Assembly: GCA_023250955.1 (NCBI GenBank) | Contig: JAHEZQ010000017.1 | Coordinates: forward strand, 1 to 64,000 | From: Melioribacter sp. | GTDB taxonomy: Bacteria > Bacteroidota > Ignavibacteria > Ignavibacteriales > Melioribacteraceae | Length of the DNA stretch: 64,000 bases | Direction: 5' to 3' | In this document: positions 53,419 through 64,000 of the stretch, one piece after another | How the letters are laid out: each line of letters starts with the position of its first letter | Position numbering within the stretch: the stretch's first letter is position 1 | Program-made: the position numbers and the translations under genes | The notes under the pieces: generated by a model | The model's input: the letters and a program-made list of their open reading frames with translations, nothing else | Told to the model about the DNA's origin: nothing | Databases searched by the model: none

Positions 53419-54233
53419 ATGAAAAAACTATGATAGAAGAACAACATTTTGCAGAAATAATTGCAGAAGAAAGTATTTGTACAAATGAAAATTTAGTTTT
53501 CGAAAAGACTAATATTTTAACCGATACACCAATGCATTACTGTCCGGGTTGCGGGCATGGTGTTGCCCATAGATTAATTGCTGAAGCAATTGCAGAACTT
53601 AATATACAAGAGAAAACAGTTGGTGTTGCACCTGTTGGATGTTCAGTATTCATGTATAACTATTTAGATATTGATATGACTGAAGCCCCTCATGGAAGAG
53701 CATCTGCAGTAGCAACAGGAATAAAAAGAGTACTGCCGGATAAATATGTTTTCTCATATCAAGGTGATGGTGATTTAGCAGCAATAGGAACCGGGGAAAC
53801 TATTCATACATGTAACCGTGGTGAAAATATTTTGATCGTATTTATTAATAATGGAATTTATGGAATGACAGGCGGACAAATGGCCCCGACAACTCTCGTT
53901 GGAATGAAATCTACTACAACTCCATTCGGAAGAGAAGTTGAAGTAATGGGAAATCCTCTGAAGATTACCGAGTTGATTGCTCAATTGCCGGGAGTATATT
54001 ATTGCACGCGTGTTGCTGTCAATACTCCGGTTAATGTCCGCAAAGCAAAAAAAGCAATTCTTAATGGATTTAAATATCAAGAATTGAAAAAAGGATTGAG
54101 CTTTGTGGAAATCGTTTCTAATTGTCCCTCGAACTGGAAAATGACTCCGGTTGATTCAAATAAATGGATGGAAGAAAATATGTTGCCGTTTTATCCACTC
54201 GGCGATCTCAAAGTCCCAGGCAAAGGAGAATAA
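53415..54233 (+). CDS. korB: 2-oxoacid:ferredoxin oxidoreductase, beta subunit
   Basis: A 272-residue thiamine-binding subunit. MHYCPGCGHGVAHRL, GVAPVGCSVF, the ThDP motif YQGDGDLAAIG and NNGIYGMTGGQMAPTT are all present. A short N-terminal extension of about 35 residues precedes the core. It sits between alpha and gamma with tight spacing, so the operon order is delta-alpha-beta-gamma. Confidence 0.92.
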   Translation: MNEKTMIEEQHFAEIIAEESICTNENLVFEKTNILTDTPMHYCPGCGHGVAHRLIAEAIAELNIQEKTVGVAPVGCSVFMYNYLDIDMTEAPHGRASAVATGIKRVLPDKYVFSYQGDGDLAAIGTGETIHTCNRGENILIVFINNGIYGMTGGQMAPTTLVGMKSTTTPFGREVEVMGNPLKITELIAQLPGVYYCTRVAVNTPVNVRKAKKAILNGFKYQELKKGLSFVEIVSNCPSNWKMTPVDSNKWMEENMLPFYPLGDLKVPGKGE

Positions 54234-54235
54234 CA

Positions 54236-54790
54236 ATGCAAGAAGAAATTATCATAGCAGGATTTGGCGGGCAAGGTGTTTTATCAATGGGACAAATTCT
54301 TTGTTACAGCGGTGTAATGGAAAACAAGGAAGTCAGTTGGATGCCGTCGTACGGACCTGAAATGAGAGGTGGAACTGCAAACTGTATAGCAATTATCAGT
54401 GATTCTAAAATCAGTTCGCCAATCGTTACAAAGTTTGATACTGTGATTGCTTTGAATCAACCATCATTGGATAAATTTGAATCTGCAGTTAAACCTGGTG
54501 GACTTTTAATTTATGAAGCGAATGCAATTATCAATCCACCTAAGAGAACGGATATTGATATTGTTCCAATTGAAGCTTCGAATGAAGCTGCTAAATTGAA
54601 AAATACAAAAGTGATGAATATGATTGTACTTGGTGCATTCTTGCAGAAGAAACCGATTATAAAGATGGAAAATATTATTGAAGGAATTAAAAAAGTTCTT
54701 CCGGAAAGATATCACCACCTCATTCCACTCAACAAACAAGCTCTTGAAAAGGGAATGGAGTTAGCTAGAAATATAGGAGTTATTGCATAA
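54236..54790 (+). CDS. korC: 2-oxoacid:ferredoxin oxidoreductase, gamma subunit
   Basis: A 184-residue gamma subunit that completes the CoA site. EIIIAGFGGQGVLSMGQIL at the N-terminus and PSYGPEMRGGTANCIAIIS near residue 37 are the family marks. The start is ATG 54236 with AAAGGAG upstream; the longer frame from 54164 lies inside the beta gene. It ends the operon. No terminator hairpin of note follows. Confidence 0.92.
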   Translation: MQEEIIIAGFGGQGVLSMGQILCYSGVMENKEVSWMPSYGPEMRGGTANCIAIISDSKISSPIVTKFDTVIALNQPSLDKFESAVKPGGLLIYEANAIINPPKRTDIDIVPIEASNEAAKLKNTKVMNMIVLGAFLQKKPIIKMENIIEGIKKVLPERYHHLIPLNKQALEKGMELARNIGVIA

Positions 54791-55157
54791 GATAATAAAG
54801 AGGTTGGTAATTAAATTTTATTAACTTTTTTTGTTAAAGAACTGAATAAACAATTTTTTTGATATTGGTGGTATATTATAGAAGAAATATAAAAAGGAAA
54901 ACAAAAGCTATTAATAATATTGTATAGGACAGATGCAAAAGATCTTTTACCCAAAAAATAATAGCCATATCAAATTAACTGCATCTGCAATTTCAGCAGT
55001 AAATCCCCGGGCAATCCAAAATCATTCTCAATCTAAAATTGGACACCAAATAATATCATTTAAGATATTTCATATTGATATTTTTTCAGGGGTATAAATA
55101 TATTGGCTGAATAATAAACTAATCAAAAATTTTTCTTATTAATTTTTTTAAAATATT
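54791..55157. other. Gene-free AT-rich interval
   Basis: No ORF of note, repeat or strong hairpin is seen in this 367-base gap, only a weak TTAAC/GTTAA pair near 54821. It presumably holds the promoter of the histidine kinase gene. Confidence 0.6.
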
Positions 55158-57704
55158 ATGAAAATTCAATCCATAAAATCTCATCATTTAGTCATCATAT
55201 TAGTCATAGTAATGACGATTGTTACTGGATTGCTGTTGATAGGACTTAATAAAACGACAGAAAAAGAAATAGTAAAAAAATATAATGAAGAACAACTTCA
55301 TTTGGTCAAAGACCTATCAAGAAGTATTGAGAAATATATAAACGTCAGAGTGGAGTTAGTGGATTTATTATCGTCTCTTTTATCTTTCAAAAAATATGGC
55401 CCAAAATTTGTTTCAACCGAGATAAATCATTTTTATGAAAATGAAAAAAGAAATTTTGCAACTAAATTCAATTTATATGATAAAACCGGAACGGTAATTT
55501 ATTCTAGTAACAAAGATATAATAGGACATAAATTATCAGAGTCTGAGATTTTTCTATGGGCCAAAAATCCGGAGAACAAAGGAAAACAATTCATATCGCC
55601 CCCAATCAATGTACCAAAAGTAAAAGGTGATTCCATTCCTCATTTACATTTCGTAATAGCAGCGCCAATTTATAATGCAGCGAATATAAATGATAAATTG
55701 GATTCATCACAAAAGTTTGCCGGAGTAGTAACTGAGACAGTGGATTTTGATAAGCTTCTTCGGGTTTTGATTTCCAATCATCAATCTGATAAGGTGAAAG
55801 AATATCTTTGGATTATGGAGAAAAATGGGACTCTTCTGTTTCATGCTGATCATCCAGAAATGGCTTTTGCTAATGTCCAAAAACAGAATGAATCATGTAT
55901 GAACTGTCACATTTCTTTTAAACACTTGGATGCAATGCTTATTAAAAAAGAAGGAAATATAGAATATCAGCTCAAGAATAGGCCGCTCAAATTAGCCAGT
56001 TATACAACACTCGATTATAAAAACATTTCTTGGATCGTGGTTCTTAATACGCCGTCAGAGGAAATAGGTAGTTTTATACATGAGAATATACTTCAATCTT
56101 ATCTTCTTCTTGGAATGATTGCACTTACATTTTTTACAATCTCTTTTTTGATTTATCGCAGTTTTAAATTGAGGGTTAAAGCTGAAGAAGAATCTAAGCA
56201 GCTTAGAGAGAAAAGTATTCTTAAAGAAAAGATTGAAGAATCGGAGAAACGTTATAGAAATCTTGTAGAATCTTCACCGGATGCTATAGCAGTTCATTGT
56301 AACGGAATACTTGTCTATGTAAACGAAGCCGGTGCAGAATTAATTGGTGCAACTAAACCTGAAGATCTTATCGGAAAACCAATTTTAGAATTTGTCCATC
56401 CAAATTATCATGAACAAGTCAAAAAACAAGTAGCTGAAGTACTCAGGACTAATAAACATAGTAGTCTGTTAGAAGAAAAACTTATTAGACTTGATGGAAG
56501 ACATGTTGATGTGGAGTTTACAGCTATTCCAACAATTTATGACGGCAACCAAGCAATACAAATTATCATTCGAGATATAACTGATCGAAGACTTACAGAA
56601 GAAGCTTTACGTAACCGTGAGTCATATTTATCAGCGATCATAGAAAACCAACCGGGATTAATGTGGCTGAAGGATAGAGAAAGCAAATTACTTGCTGTAA
56701 ATAATGCATTTGCAATTTCTTGTAGTATGCAGACACCTAACGATGTAGTTGGGAAGACAGATCTTGACATATGGCCTCGCGAACTTGCTGAGAAATATCG
56801 CATTGATGACATTCACATAATGAAAACCGGCAAAACTATTTCAATTGAAGAATTGATAAATGAAAAAGGCAAAGACAAATGGTTTGAGACGTTTAAAACT
56901 CCTGTTAAGGATATAAATGGAAAAATCATAGGTACAACAGGATATGCACATGATATTACCGAGCGTAAAATAGTCCAGCTAGAATTGATCAAAGCGAAAG
57001 AAAGAGCAGAAGAATCCGACAAATTAAAATCTGAATTCCTCGCACAAATATCGCACGAAATTAGAACCCCACTGAATGCAGTTGTTGGCAATGTTGAGTA
57101 CCTCAATGATTTCTTTGGTGAGCATATGGATTCTGATTCCCGTAATTGTTTTGAAGGAATTGATCTCGCTTCAAAAAGAATTATTAGAACTGTTGACCTA
57201 GTACTTAATGTAGCTGAGTTACAAACAAGCGGTTATAAACCATATTTAACAAATATTAATCTTGATTCTGAAGTACTTCAAAAATTATTTAAAGAGCATC
57301 AGCTTTCTGCAAAACATAAAGAATTAGAGTTTATATATAGTTGTAGAGTAAATGATGCGGATATTATGGCCGATAATTACAGTATTATTCAAATATTTGC
57401 GAACTTGATTGATAATGCCATCAAGTATACAAAAAAAGGTAAAGTTGAAATACAATTAGAAAAAAATGCAAATAACAAAATTATGGTTGAGATAAAAGAT
57501 ACAGGTGTTGGAGTAAGTAAGGAATTTCTTCCAAAGTTATTTGATCCGTTCTTACAAGAAGACACCGGCTACACTAGATCCTATGACGGAAGCGGACTTG
57601 GGCTGACCTTAGTGAAGAACTATTGCGAAATAAACAATGCAACTATAGAAGTTGAGAGTGAAAAAAATGTTGGTTCAACCTTTAGAGTAACATTTAACAA
57701 TTAG
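55158..57704 (+). CDS. PAS sensor histidine kinase with CXXCH haem-type motif
   Basis: An 848-residue membrane kinase. Helix 1 at about 10-30 and helix 2 at about 312-335 enclose an extracytoplasmic sensor (30-310), in which CMNCH at about 247-251 is a c-type haem binding motif inside FANVQKQNESCMNCHISF. Two PAS domains follow (about 365-480 and 490-605). HisKA is at about 622-690, with the phospho-accepting His in SHEIRTPLN, and HATPase_c at about 730-848 (N-box NLIDNAIKYTKKGK, then DTGVGV and GSGLGLTLVK). No response regulator is adjacent. The signal may be redox, NO or O2, inferred from the haem motif. Confidence 0.88.
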   Translation: MKIQSIKSHHLVIILVIVMTIVTGLLLIGLNKTTEKEIVKKYNEEQLHLVKDLSRSIEKYINVRVELVDLLSSLLSFKKYGPKFVSTEINHFYENEKRNFATKFNLYDKTGTVIYSSNKDIIGHKLSESEIFLWAKNPENKGKQFISPPINVPKVKGDSIPHLHFVIAAPIYNAANINDKLDSSQKFAGVVTETVDFDKLLRVLISNHQSDKVKEYLWIMEKNGTLLFHADHPEMAFANVQKQNESCMNCHISFKHLDAMLIKKEGNIEYQLKNRPLKLASYTTLDYKNISWIVVLNTPSEEIGSFIHENILQSYLLLGMIALTFFTISFLIYRSFKLRVKAEEESKQLREKSILKEKIEESEKRYRNLVESSPDAIAVHCNGILVYVNEAGAELIGATKPEDLIGKPILEFVHPNYHEQVKKQVAEVLRTNKHSSLLEEKLIRLDGRHVDVEFTAIPTIYDGNQAIQIIIRDITDRRLTEEALRNRESYLSAIIENQPGLMWLKDRESKLLAVNNAFAISCSMQTPNDVVGKTDLDIWPRELAEKYRIDDIHIMKTGKTISIEELINEKGKDKWFETFKTPVKDINGKIIGTTGYAHDITERKIVQLELIKAKERAEESDKLKSEFLAQISHEIRTPLNAVVGNVEYLNDFFGEHMDSDSRNCFEGIDLASKRIIRTVDLVLNVAELQTSGYKPYLTNINLDSEVLQKLFKEHQLSAKHKELEFIYSCRVNDADIMADNYSIIQIFANLIDNAIKYTKKGKVEIQLEKNANNKIMVEIKDTGVGVSKEFLPKLFDPFLQEDTGYTRSYDGSGLGLTLVKNYCEINNATIEVESEKNVGSTFRVTFNN

Positions 57705-57755
57705 ACTTTTTGGAAATCACCGCATACTTTCATAATTTTCCGCACTAAATTTTGA

Positions 57756-59180
<1,425 letters not shown>

Positions 59181-59182
59181 TT

Positions 59183-59593
59183 ATGAAAGAAATTTTTGTT
59201 GAAATAATTACACCTTCAAAGAGTGTTTACAAAGGTCAGATAAAATCAATAACTATTCCCGGAACGCTCGGGAATTTTCAAGTGCTATTCAATCATGCCC
59301 CAATGCTAAGTACATTTGAAATCGGGAAAATAAAATTGAATGATACTAATGATAAAGAAATTGAATATGCTACAAGCGGCGGAACAGTGGAAGTAAATGA
59401 TAATAAAATTTTAATTCTAGCCGACAGTGTTGAGACTTCAAATGAAATTGATGTTGACCGTGCAAAGAAAGCTTACGAACGAGCTAAGGAAAGATTAGCT
59501 GCTACTAATAAGGGTGATATTGATATCATGCGTGCGGAACTTTCGTTACAGCGGGCAATTAATAGAATGAAATTTGTGAATGCTGATTATTAG
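59183..59593 (+). CDS. atpC: F0F1 ATP synthase epsilon subunit
   Basis: A 136-residue rotor-stalk subunit. The N-terminal beta-sandwich includes IPGTLGNFQVLFNHAPMLSTFEIG near residues 25-48, and GGTVEVNDNKILILADSVE follows. The C-terminal two-helix region (ERAKERLAATNKG..) is present. It follows atpD after 2 bases and ends the pair; a strong hairpin follows. Confidence 0.95.
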   Translation: MKEIFVEIITPSKSVYKGQIKSITIPGTLGNFQVLFNHAPMLSTFEIGKIKLNDTNDKEIEYATSGGTVEVNDNKILILADSVETSNEIDVDRAKKAYERAKERLAATNKGDIDIMRAELSLQRAINRMKFVNADY

Positions 59594-59620
59594 CCATTAG
59601 CTATAAGCGTTTAGCATTAA
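59594..59620. repeat. Degenerate TTAGC tandem repeat after atpC stop
   Basis: TAGCCATTAGCTATAAGCGTTTAGC shows TTAGC-type units immediately after the stop, comparable to the CAGC run after korB. Confidence 0.4.
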
Positions 59621-59623
59621 AAA

Positions 59624-59648
59624 AAATCCCAACATTATGTTGGGATTT
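59624..59648. terminator. Bidirectional terminator between atpC and superoxide dismutase
   Basis: Perfect 11-bp stem AAATCCCAACA (59624-59634) with TGTTGGGATTT (59638-59648), TTA loop. A and T tracts on both flanks serve both converging genes. Confidence 0.9.
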
Positions 59649-59671
59649 ATATTTTAAACTGAATACACTTT

Positions 59672-60394
59672 TTATTTTGCTGAAGCAAATCTCTTAGCTA
59701 CTTCATCCCAGTTAACAACATTCCACCAGGAAGCGATGTAATCCGGTCTGCGGTTTTGGTAATGCAAATAATAAGCATGTTCCCAAACATCAAGAGTTAA
59801 TAATGGTGTCCCTTTCACTTCGGTAACATCCATTAATGGATTATCTTGATTTGGTGTTGAAGTTACAACAAGCTTCCCGCCGGAAAGAATCAACCATGCC
59901 CAACCGGAACCAAAACGTGTAGCGCCTGCAGTTGAAAATAATTCTTTGAACTTATCAAACGAACCAAAAGTACTGTTGATTGCATCAGCAAGTGCACCGG
60001 ATGGTTGACCACCTTTAGCCGGACCCATTACCTGCCAAAACATGTTGTGATTAAATACACCTCCACCGTTATTTCTAATTGCCGGAGATGCTTTAGAAAT
60101 GTTCTTAAAGATTTCTTCAAAAGATTTTCCCTCAAGTTCTGTTCCTTCAAGAGCTTTGTTCAAGTTATTAACATAAGCCGCATGATGTTTGTCATGATGT
60201 ATTTCCATTGTGCGCGCATCAATGTGCGGTTCCAATGCATCGAATGCGTATGGAAGTGGCGCCAATTCGAATTTACTCATTGCAATACTCCTATCTATTT
60301 TTTGATTTAATTTATTTGTAATTGCATCAATTTTTTTTATTCCGCTCGCAACGGTTAGCAATCCAAGAGATGCTAAAAATTTTTTTCTGTCCAT
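59672..60394 (-). CDS. sod: Fe/Mn superoxide dismutase with N-terminal leader
   Basis: A 240-residue enzyme. The catalytic part (about 40-240) has metal ligands [17 protein letters not shown], then [19 protein letters not shown] (Asp and His ligands). A hydrophobic leader [18 protein letters not shown] precedes it by about 38 residues, resembling an export signal of Tat-like type but with only one Arg-Lys pair. A second start at Met 39 ([11 protein letters not shown]) would give a normal cytosolic enzyme. The two forms may both exist, which is inference. Confidence 0.9.
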   Translation of the reverse strand: MDRKKFLASLGLLTVASGIKKIDAITNKLNQKIDRSIAMSKFELAPLPYAFDALEPHIDARTMEIHHDKHHAAYVNNLNKALEGTELEGKSFEEIFKNISKASPAIRNNGGGVFNHNMFWQVMGPAKGGQPSGALADAINSTFGSFDKFKELFSTAGATRFGSGWAWLILSGGKLVVTSTPNQDNPLMDVTEVKGTPLLTLDVWEHAYYLHYQNRRPDYIASWWNVVNWDEVAKRFASAK

Positions 60395-60398
60395 TTAT

Positions 60399-60752
60399 TT
60401 AAACTCCAAACGATTCTCCGCAACCGCAAGTCTTAGTTGCATTTGGATTATTAAACACAAATCCTTTACCATTCAAACCATCGCTGAAATCCAGAATTGT
60501 TCCACTTAGATAAAAGAAACTCTTTCCATCAACAATAATTTTTATTCCATCTTTCTCGAAGATCGTATCGCCGTCTTTAACATCGCCGTCAAACCCAAGC
60601 TGGTATGTCATACCGGAACAACCTCCGCCTTTTACTCCAATGCGGAGAGCATAATCCGAAGGGATACTGTTTTCTTCTTTTATTTGTTTTACTTGCTTAA
60701 TTGCTTTTTCTGTAATATCAATTTCAGATTGAACACTTACTTGTTCAGTCAC
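60399..60752 (-). CDS. Iron-sulfur cluster assembly accessory protein (HesB/IscA family)
   Basis: A 117-residue A-type carrier. The three conserved cysteines are in [16 protein letters not shown] and [11 protein letters not shown]. Such proteins hand Fe-S clusters to targets. It lies 4 bases upstream of the SOD start and 13 downstream of the small unknown gene, so all three minus genes may form one transcript. Many Fe-S enzymes (HydG, HydE, LipA, Kor) in the window would need it. Confidence 0.92.
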   Translation of the reverse strand: MTEQVSVQSEIDITEKAIKQVKQIKEENSIPSDYALRIGVKGGGCSGMTYQLGFDGDVKDGDTIFEKDGIKIIVDGKSFFYLSGTILDFSDGLNGKGFVFNNPNATKTCGCGESFGV

Positions 60753-60765
60753 TTTGAAACTCCTT

Positions 60766-61071
60766 TCAATTAGGATTTACTTTTTGTTCGTCTATTTGTA
60801 CAACATTAATCCCCAAAGAAAAATTCACTTTCCAGGCATTATCAGACATTTTTTTTAATTCGCCTGTATCTTCAAGTTTATGAATAAAATCATAAGCTAC
60901 CTTCTCAGCTTGTGAGTATTTGATCCGAATGTCTTTCTTTTCGAAATAACTTTTGATGGCATACTGAATATCACGAAAGAAAATATTGGAATTAAGGTAT
61001 AACCTGTATTTTTCCTTCATAAATTTGAAGAAAATTGATTTGTTGGAAGTGAGATCATTTAATAGATCCAT
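60766..61071 (-). CDS. Hypothetical protein upstream of IscA-like gene
   Basis: A 101-residue protein starting [19 protein letters not shown], helical with a Lys-rich middle and a beta-like C-terminus [14 protein letters not shown]. The start ATG 61071 has AGGATTAAT upstream; a longer frame to 61137 has no support. I do not recognise the family. It precedes the IscA-like gene by 13 bases and may belong to the same transcription unit. Confidence 0.6.
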   Translation of the reverse strand: MDLLNDLTSNKSIFFKFMKEKYRLYLNSNIFFRDIQYAIKSYFEKKDIRIKYSQAEKVAYDFIHKLEDTGELKKMSDNAWKVNFSLGINVVQIDEQKVNPN

Positions 61072-61524
61072 ATTAATCCTGATATTATTACTAATTGATG
61101 TTATTTGAATGTAGAATAAGTGAGCTAAATTTAACAACTTAAAGTTATGAAATACTAACCATTTTTTTGTTTTTTGTCGAAGAAATCATAGATTTGTATC
61201 CAAGATTAACAACCGTTAATCTTTCAATTTGGTCAACGACCGCAATTATGTCTATCTGAATTCAGAGATATTATTTCTTTGATTCATAACAAATTTGGAT
61301 TATTTTCTGTTGTTAATGGAATTTCATGAACATTTTTTTTCAGCTAAATTCCTCCGGAAAAATAAGCTTTAGATTTCAAAATAATGAGGATTTAATGCCA
61401 TTATTTGAAAATATTAGATCAGATTATCAACACGACATACATTTCTATTAATACTTATCTATGAAATTATATTAATTAACTTATTCAATAATGATAAATC
61501 AATAATGAAAAATATGGGAGGTCT
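61072..61524. other. Divergent AT-rich promoter region with one palindrome
   Basis: No gene in 453 bases between divergent genes. A perfect 9-bp palindrome AAGATTAAC-AACC-GTTAATCTT lies at 61202-61223; it may be an operator or hairpin. Nothing else recognised. Confidence 0.6.
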
Positions 61525-64000
61525 ATGAAAAGAATCAAAGAAATTCTCCGTTCTAGAATGACCAAACGGTATTATCTCCTCTTTATGATGATTGCATTTG
61601 CAGCCGGATTTGTTTGGCTGCCGGGTTCATCTGATGCATCATCGCAAGTTGTAGAAGAAGCTAAGAAGTTTGTTCCTTTTTCTCTTTTTACCGATCCAAA
61701 GTATTCACCTATTGAAGTAATTGCTCTTTTAGTTGTACTAGGAATTGCAATTATGGGATTACTTTATGCTTTGTTACTTGTAAAACAAGTTATGAAAGCA
61801 GATAGTGGTACAAAGAAAATGCAAGAAATTGCTGCTGCTGTTCGAGAAGGTGCTAATGCTTATTTAGCAGCTCAATTTAAAAAAATCGGTCCGCTCATTG
61901 TTATAATAACCATTCTCCTGTTTGTAACATACACCGGTAGCCAAGGTGCTTTCCGATGGGGACGTTCCGGTGCATTTTTAGTCGGTTCATTGTTTAGCTG
62001 GCTTGTTGGATTTGTTGGAATGCGTTTAGCCACACAAGGAAATTTACGTGTTGCTGCTGCAGCAAAAAGAAGTTACGGCGAAGCAATGCAGCTTGGTTAT
62101 AGAACAGGAACTATTACAGGTATGTTAACCGATGGTCTTGGACTTCTAGGGGGAACAATAATCTTTTTACTTTTTGGTGATCTTGCATACGAAGCATTAC
62201 TCGGTTTTGGTTTCGGAGGAACTTTACTAGCATTATTCATGAGAGTTGGCGGCGGTATCTATACAAAGGCTGCTGATGTGGGTGCAGATCTTGTAGGTAA
62301 AGTTGAAAAAGATATTCCAGAAGATGATCCGCGCAATGCCGCAACAATTGCTGATAACGTTGGAGACAACGTTGGTGATTGTGCAGGTATGGCTGCAGAT
62401 ATTTTTGAAAGCTATGAAGTAACAATTGTTGCCGCTATGATTCTCGGTATGTCAACATTCGGTCATAAAGGCGTAATCTTTCCATTATTGGTTCGAGGTA
62501 TCGGTGTTCTTGGTTCAATCATAAGTACATATACAGTTAAAGCAGGACCAAACGATACATCAGATACAGCACTTAAAAGTGTTCACCGCGGATTCTGGAT
62601 TGGTTCTATGATAAGCGTTCTTGGATTCTTTTTACTAGGATTCGGTTATTTGCATTTTGATGCAAGTTATTTCGCTTCTAATCCAATGGCACTTGCGGGA
62701 TTTCCAAACGGAGATCCGGCTAACTTAGGTTGGTTTGCAAATTTTGGAACGATTGGTTTGGATTTACGCCCGGCTTATACTTGTTTGATAGGAGTTTTTC
62801 TAGCAATCGGATTAAATAAATTAACAAGTTATTACACTCATACAAGTCATGCACCGGTAAAGAGTTTAGCAAAATCTTGTCAGACGGGACATGCAACAAA
62901 CATCATTCAAGGATTTGCTGTTGGTTATGAAAGTACAGTTGCTGCAATAGTTGTTATTGCAGTTGCTATTTTACTTTCAGTTTTAGTTTATGCCGGAACA
63001 CCGCCGCTCTTTATTGCTTATGGTGTTGCAATGACCGGTATCGGTATGCTTACACTTACAGGCAACACAATTTCGATGGATGTTTTTGGACCGGTAGCTG
63101 ATAATGCAAATGGTATTGGTGAGATGGGTTACGATAAAGAAGAAATGGAAAAAGCACAACCCGGCAGTTATAAAAGAGCAAGACAAATTCTTGCTGATCT
63201 TGATGCTGTGGGTAACACGACAAAAGCAGAAACAAAGGGAATTGCAATCGGTTCTGCGGTAATTGCAGCAGTATCATTATTCTCCAGTTTCATTGCGATA
63301 ATTGCGGTGGGAAGTGAAGAAAAAATTAATTTAATGACAGTTGGTCAATATCTAGAAGAAGCCGGAAAAATTACAGTTGCTAATCCAACTGTGTTCATTG
63401 GATTTTTAATCGGCGGTGCTGTTCCATTCTTATTCAGTTCTATGTTGATTCGTGCGGTTGGCCGTGCTGCTTTTTATATTGTTAACGAATGCCGCATTCA
63501 ATTCCGTGATAAAGAAATCTGGGCCGGAACAAAAAAACCTGATTACGGCAGAGTAGTAAATATTTGTACGGTGACCGCTCAGAAAGAATTGGTAGGTCCC
63601 GGGATCCTTGCAATAATGACTCCAATTTTTGTAGGATTTATTTTGGGTCCATACGCACTTGGCGGATTTTTAGCGGGAATGATTTTAGTCGGTCAGTTAC
63701 TAGCAGTATTTATGGCAAATGCCGGCGGCGCTTGGGATAATGCTAAGAAAATGATCGAAGATGGTCTTTATGGCGGTAAAGGTTCTGAAGCTCATAAAGC
63801 TTCAGTAACCGGTGATACAGTCGGTGATCCTTTGAAAGATACTGCAGGACCTGCGATCAATCCATTAATTAAAGTTATGAACATGGTTAGTTTATTAGCG
63901 CTTGGCCTTGTTCTTAATTTTAATTTGATTGCGCCAAAATCAGATGGAAGAGTTATCGGAGTAATTGTTGTCCTTGTCTGTGCAGCTGCAATTGGATGGG
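61525..64000 (+). CDS. hppA: Membrane-bound proton-translocating pyrophosphatase, 3' truncated by window
   Basis: At least 825 residues of an H+-PPase, open to the window end. The start ATG 61525 has GGGAGG upstream. Signatures are DVGADLVGKVEKDIPEDDPRN and DNVGDNVGDCAGMAADIFESYE (substrate and Mg sites; given in parts). GNTTKAETKGIAIGSA places Lys in the position that marks potassium-independent proton pumps. Later GAWDNAKKMIE and GDTVGDPLKDTAGPA-like motifs are present. It hydrolyses pyrophosphate to build a proton gradient, alongside the F-type ATP synthase. Confidence 0.95.
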   Translation, partial: MKRIKEILRSRMTKRYYLLFMMIAFAAGFVWLPGSSDASSQVVEEAKKFVPFSLFTDPKYSPIEVIALLVVLGIAIMGLLYALLLVKQVMKADSGTKKMQEIAAAVREGANAYLAAQFKKIGPLIVIITILLFVTYTGSQGAFRWGRSGAFLVGSLFSWLVGFVGMRLATQGNLRVAAAAKRSYGEAMQLGYRTGTITGMLTDGLGLLGGTIIFLLFGDLAYEALLGFGFGGTLLALFMRVGGGIYTKAADVGADLVGKVEKDIPEDDPRNAATIADNVGDNVGDCAGMAADIFESYEVTIVAAMILGMSTFGHKGVIFPLLVRGIGVLGSIISTYTVKAGPNDTSDTALKSVHRGFWIGSMISVLGFFLLGFGYLHFDASYFASNPMALAGFPNGDPANLGWFANFGTIGLDLRPAYTCLIGVFLAIGLNKLTSYYTHTSHAPVKSLAKSCQTGHATNIIQGFAVGYESTVAAIVVIAVAILLSVLVYAGTPPLFIAYGVAMTGIGMLTLTGNTISMDVFGPVADNANGIGEMGYDKEEMEKAQPGSYKRARQILADLDAVGNTTKAETKGIAIGSAVIAAVSLFSSFIAIIAVGSEEKINLMTVGQYLEEAGKITVANPTVFIGFLIGGAVPFLFSSMLIRAVGRAAFYIVNECRIQFRDKEIWAGTKKPDYGRVVNICTVTAQKELVGPGILAIMTPIFVGFILGPYALGGFLAGMILVGQLLAVFMANAGGAWDNAKKMIEDGLYGGKGSEAHKASVTGDTVGDPLKDTAGPAINPLIKVMNMVSLLALGLVLNFNLIAPKSDGRVIGVIVVLVCAAAIGW

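Overview
The window reads as a chromosomal segment of a facultatively anaerobic bacterium of the Bacteroidota/Chlorobiota (FCB) group, most likely Ignavibacteriales. This placement is inference. It rests on a type IX secretion sorting domain of the NYPNPFNP kind (19839-21047), single-polypeptide E1 alpha/beta, an atpD-atpC pair away from the other ATP synthase genes, HydE/HydG, two 2-oxoacid:ferredoxin oxidoreductases, AT-rich codon use and many short palindromic intergenic repeats. No rRNA, CRISPR array, transposase or integrase was seen.

Layout. 1-3418: end of a thiolase/DUF35/AtuA-type acyl-CoA operon, with a GxxExxY gene and its repeats inserted between the two AtuA parts. 3440-10370: prfB (with a frameshift site carrying UAA), yjbQ, an MGMT-like gene, a convergent PspC/toast-rack envelope-stress pair, nadE and dsbD. 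10459-16512: two-subunit korAB, an NrnA-like DHH phosphoesterase, pepA and an ORF6N protein. 16515-23741: nine minus-strand genes (membrane proteins, an oxidoreductase, an M50-like protease, a T9SS-exported phosphatase, unknowns) with integron attC-like sites between several of them and no integrase, i.e. a CALIN-type cassette array. 24120-29181: cstA and a LolCDE-like ABC transporter. 29398-29807: four tRNAs (Pro, Arg, His, Glu). 29918-36597: an acyltransferase, then a phosphate-starvation region with two four-fold 11-bp-spaced TTAACA-type boxes before a small membrane protein and a porin, followed by pstS-pstC-pstA-pstB-phoU.

36794-44793: LD-carboxypeptidase, hydG-hydE, a TPR-like lipoprotein, a DUF58 protein, a NADAR protein with a signal peptide, a phosphohexomutase and endonuclease III. 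44889-51759: a lipoate and 2-oxoacid dehydrogenase cluster, lpd-lipB-E1-E2-lipA. 52064-54790: four-subunit ferredoxin oxidoreductase korDABC. 55158-57704: a hybrid PAS histidine kinase with a CXXCH haem-type motif. 57771-59593: atpD-atpC. 59672-61071 (minus): superoxide dismutase, an IscA-like protein and a small unknown. 61525-64000: a membrane pyrophosphatase running off the window.

Together the genes describe a cell that oxidises 2-oxoacids either through an NAD-linked lipoyl complex or through ferredoxin enzymes, can mature an [FeFe] hydrogenase, conserves energy with a proton pyrophosphatase and F-type ATP synthase, tolerates oxygen (SOD), and senses phosphate limitation. The points most worth checking are the UAA in the prfB recoding site, the integrase-less attC array, the GxxExxY gene framed by inverted repeats, the duplicated Pho box with a small membrane protein, and the exported NADAR protein.
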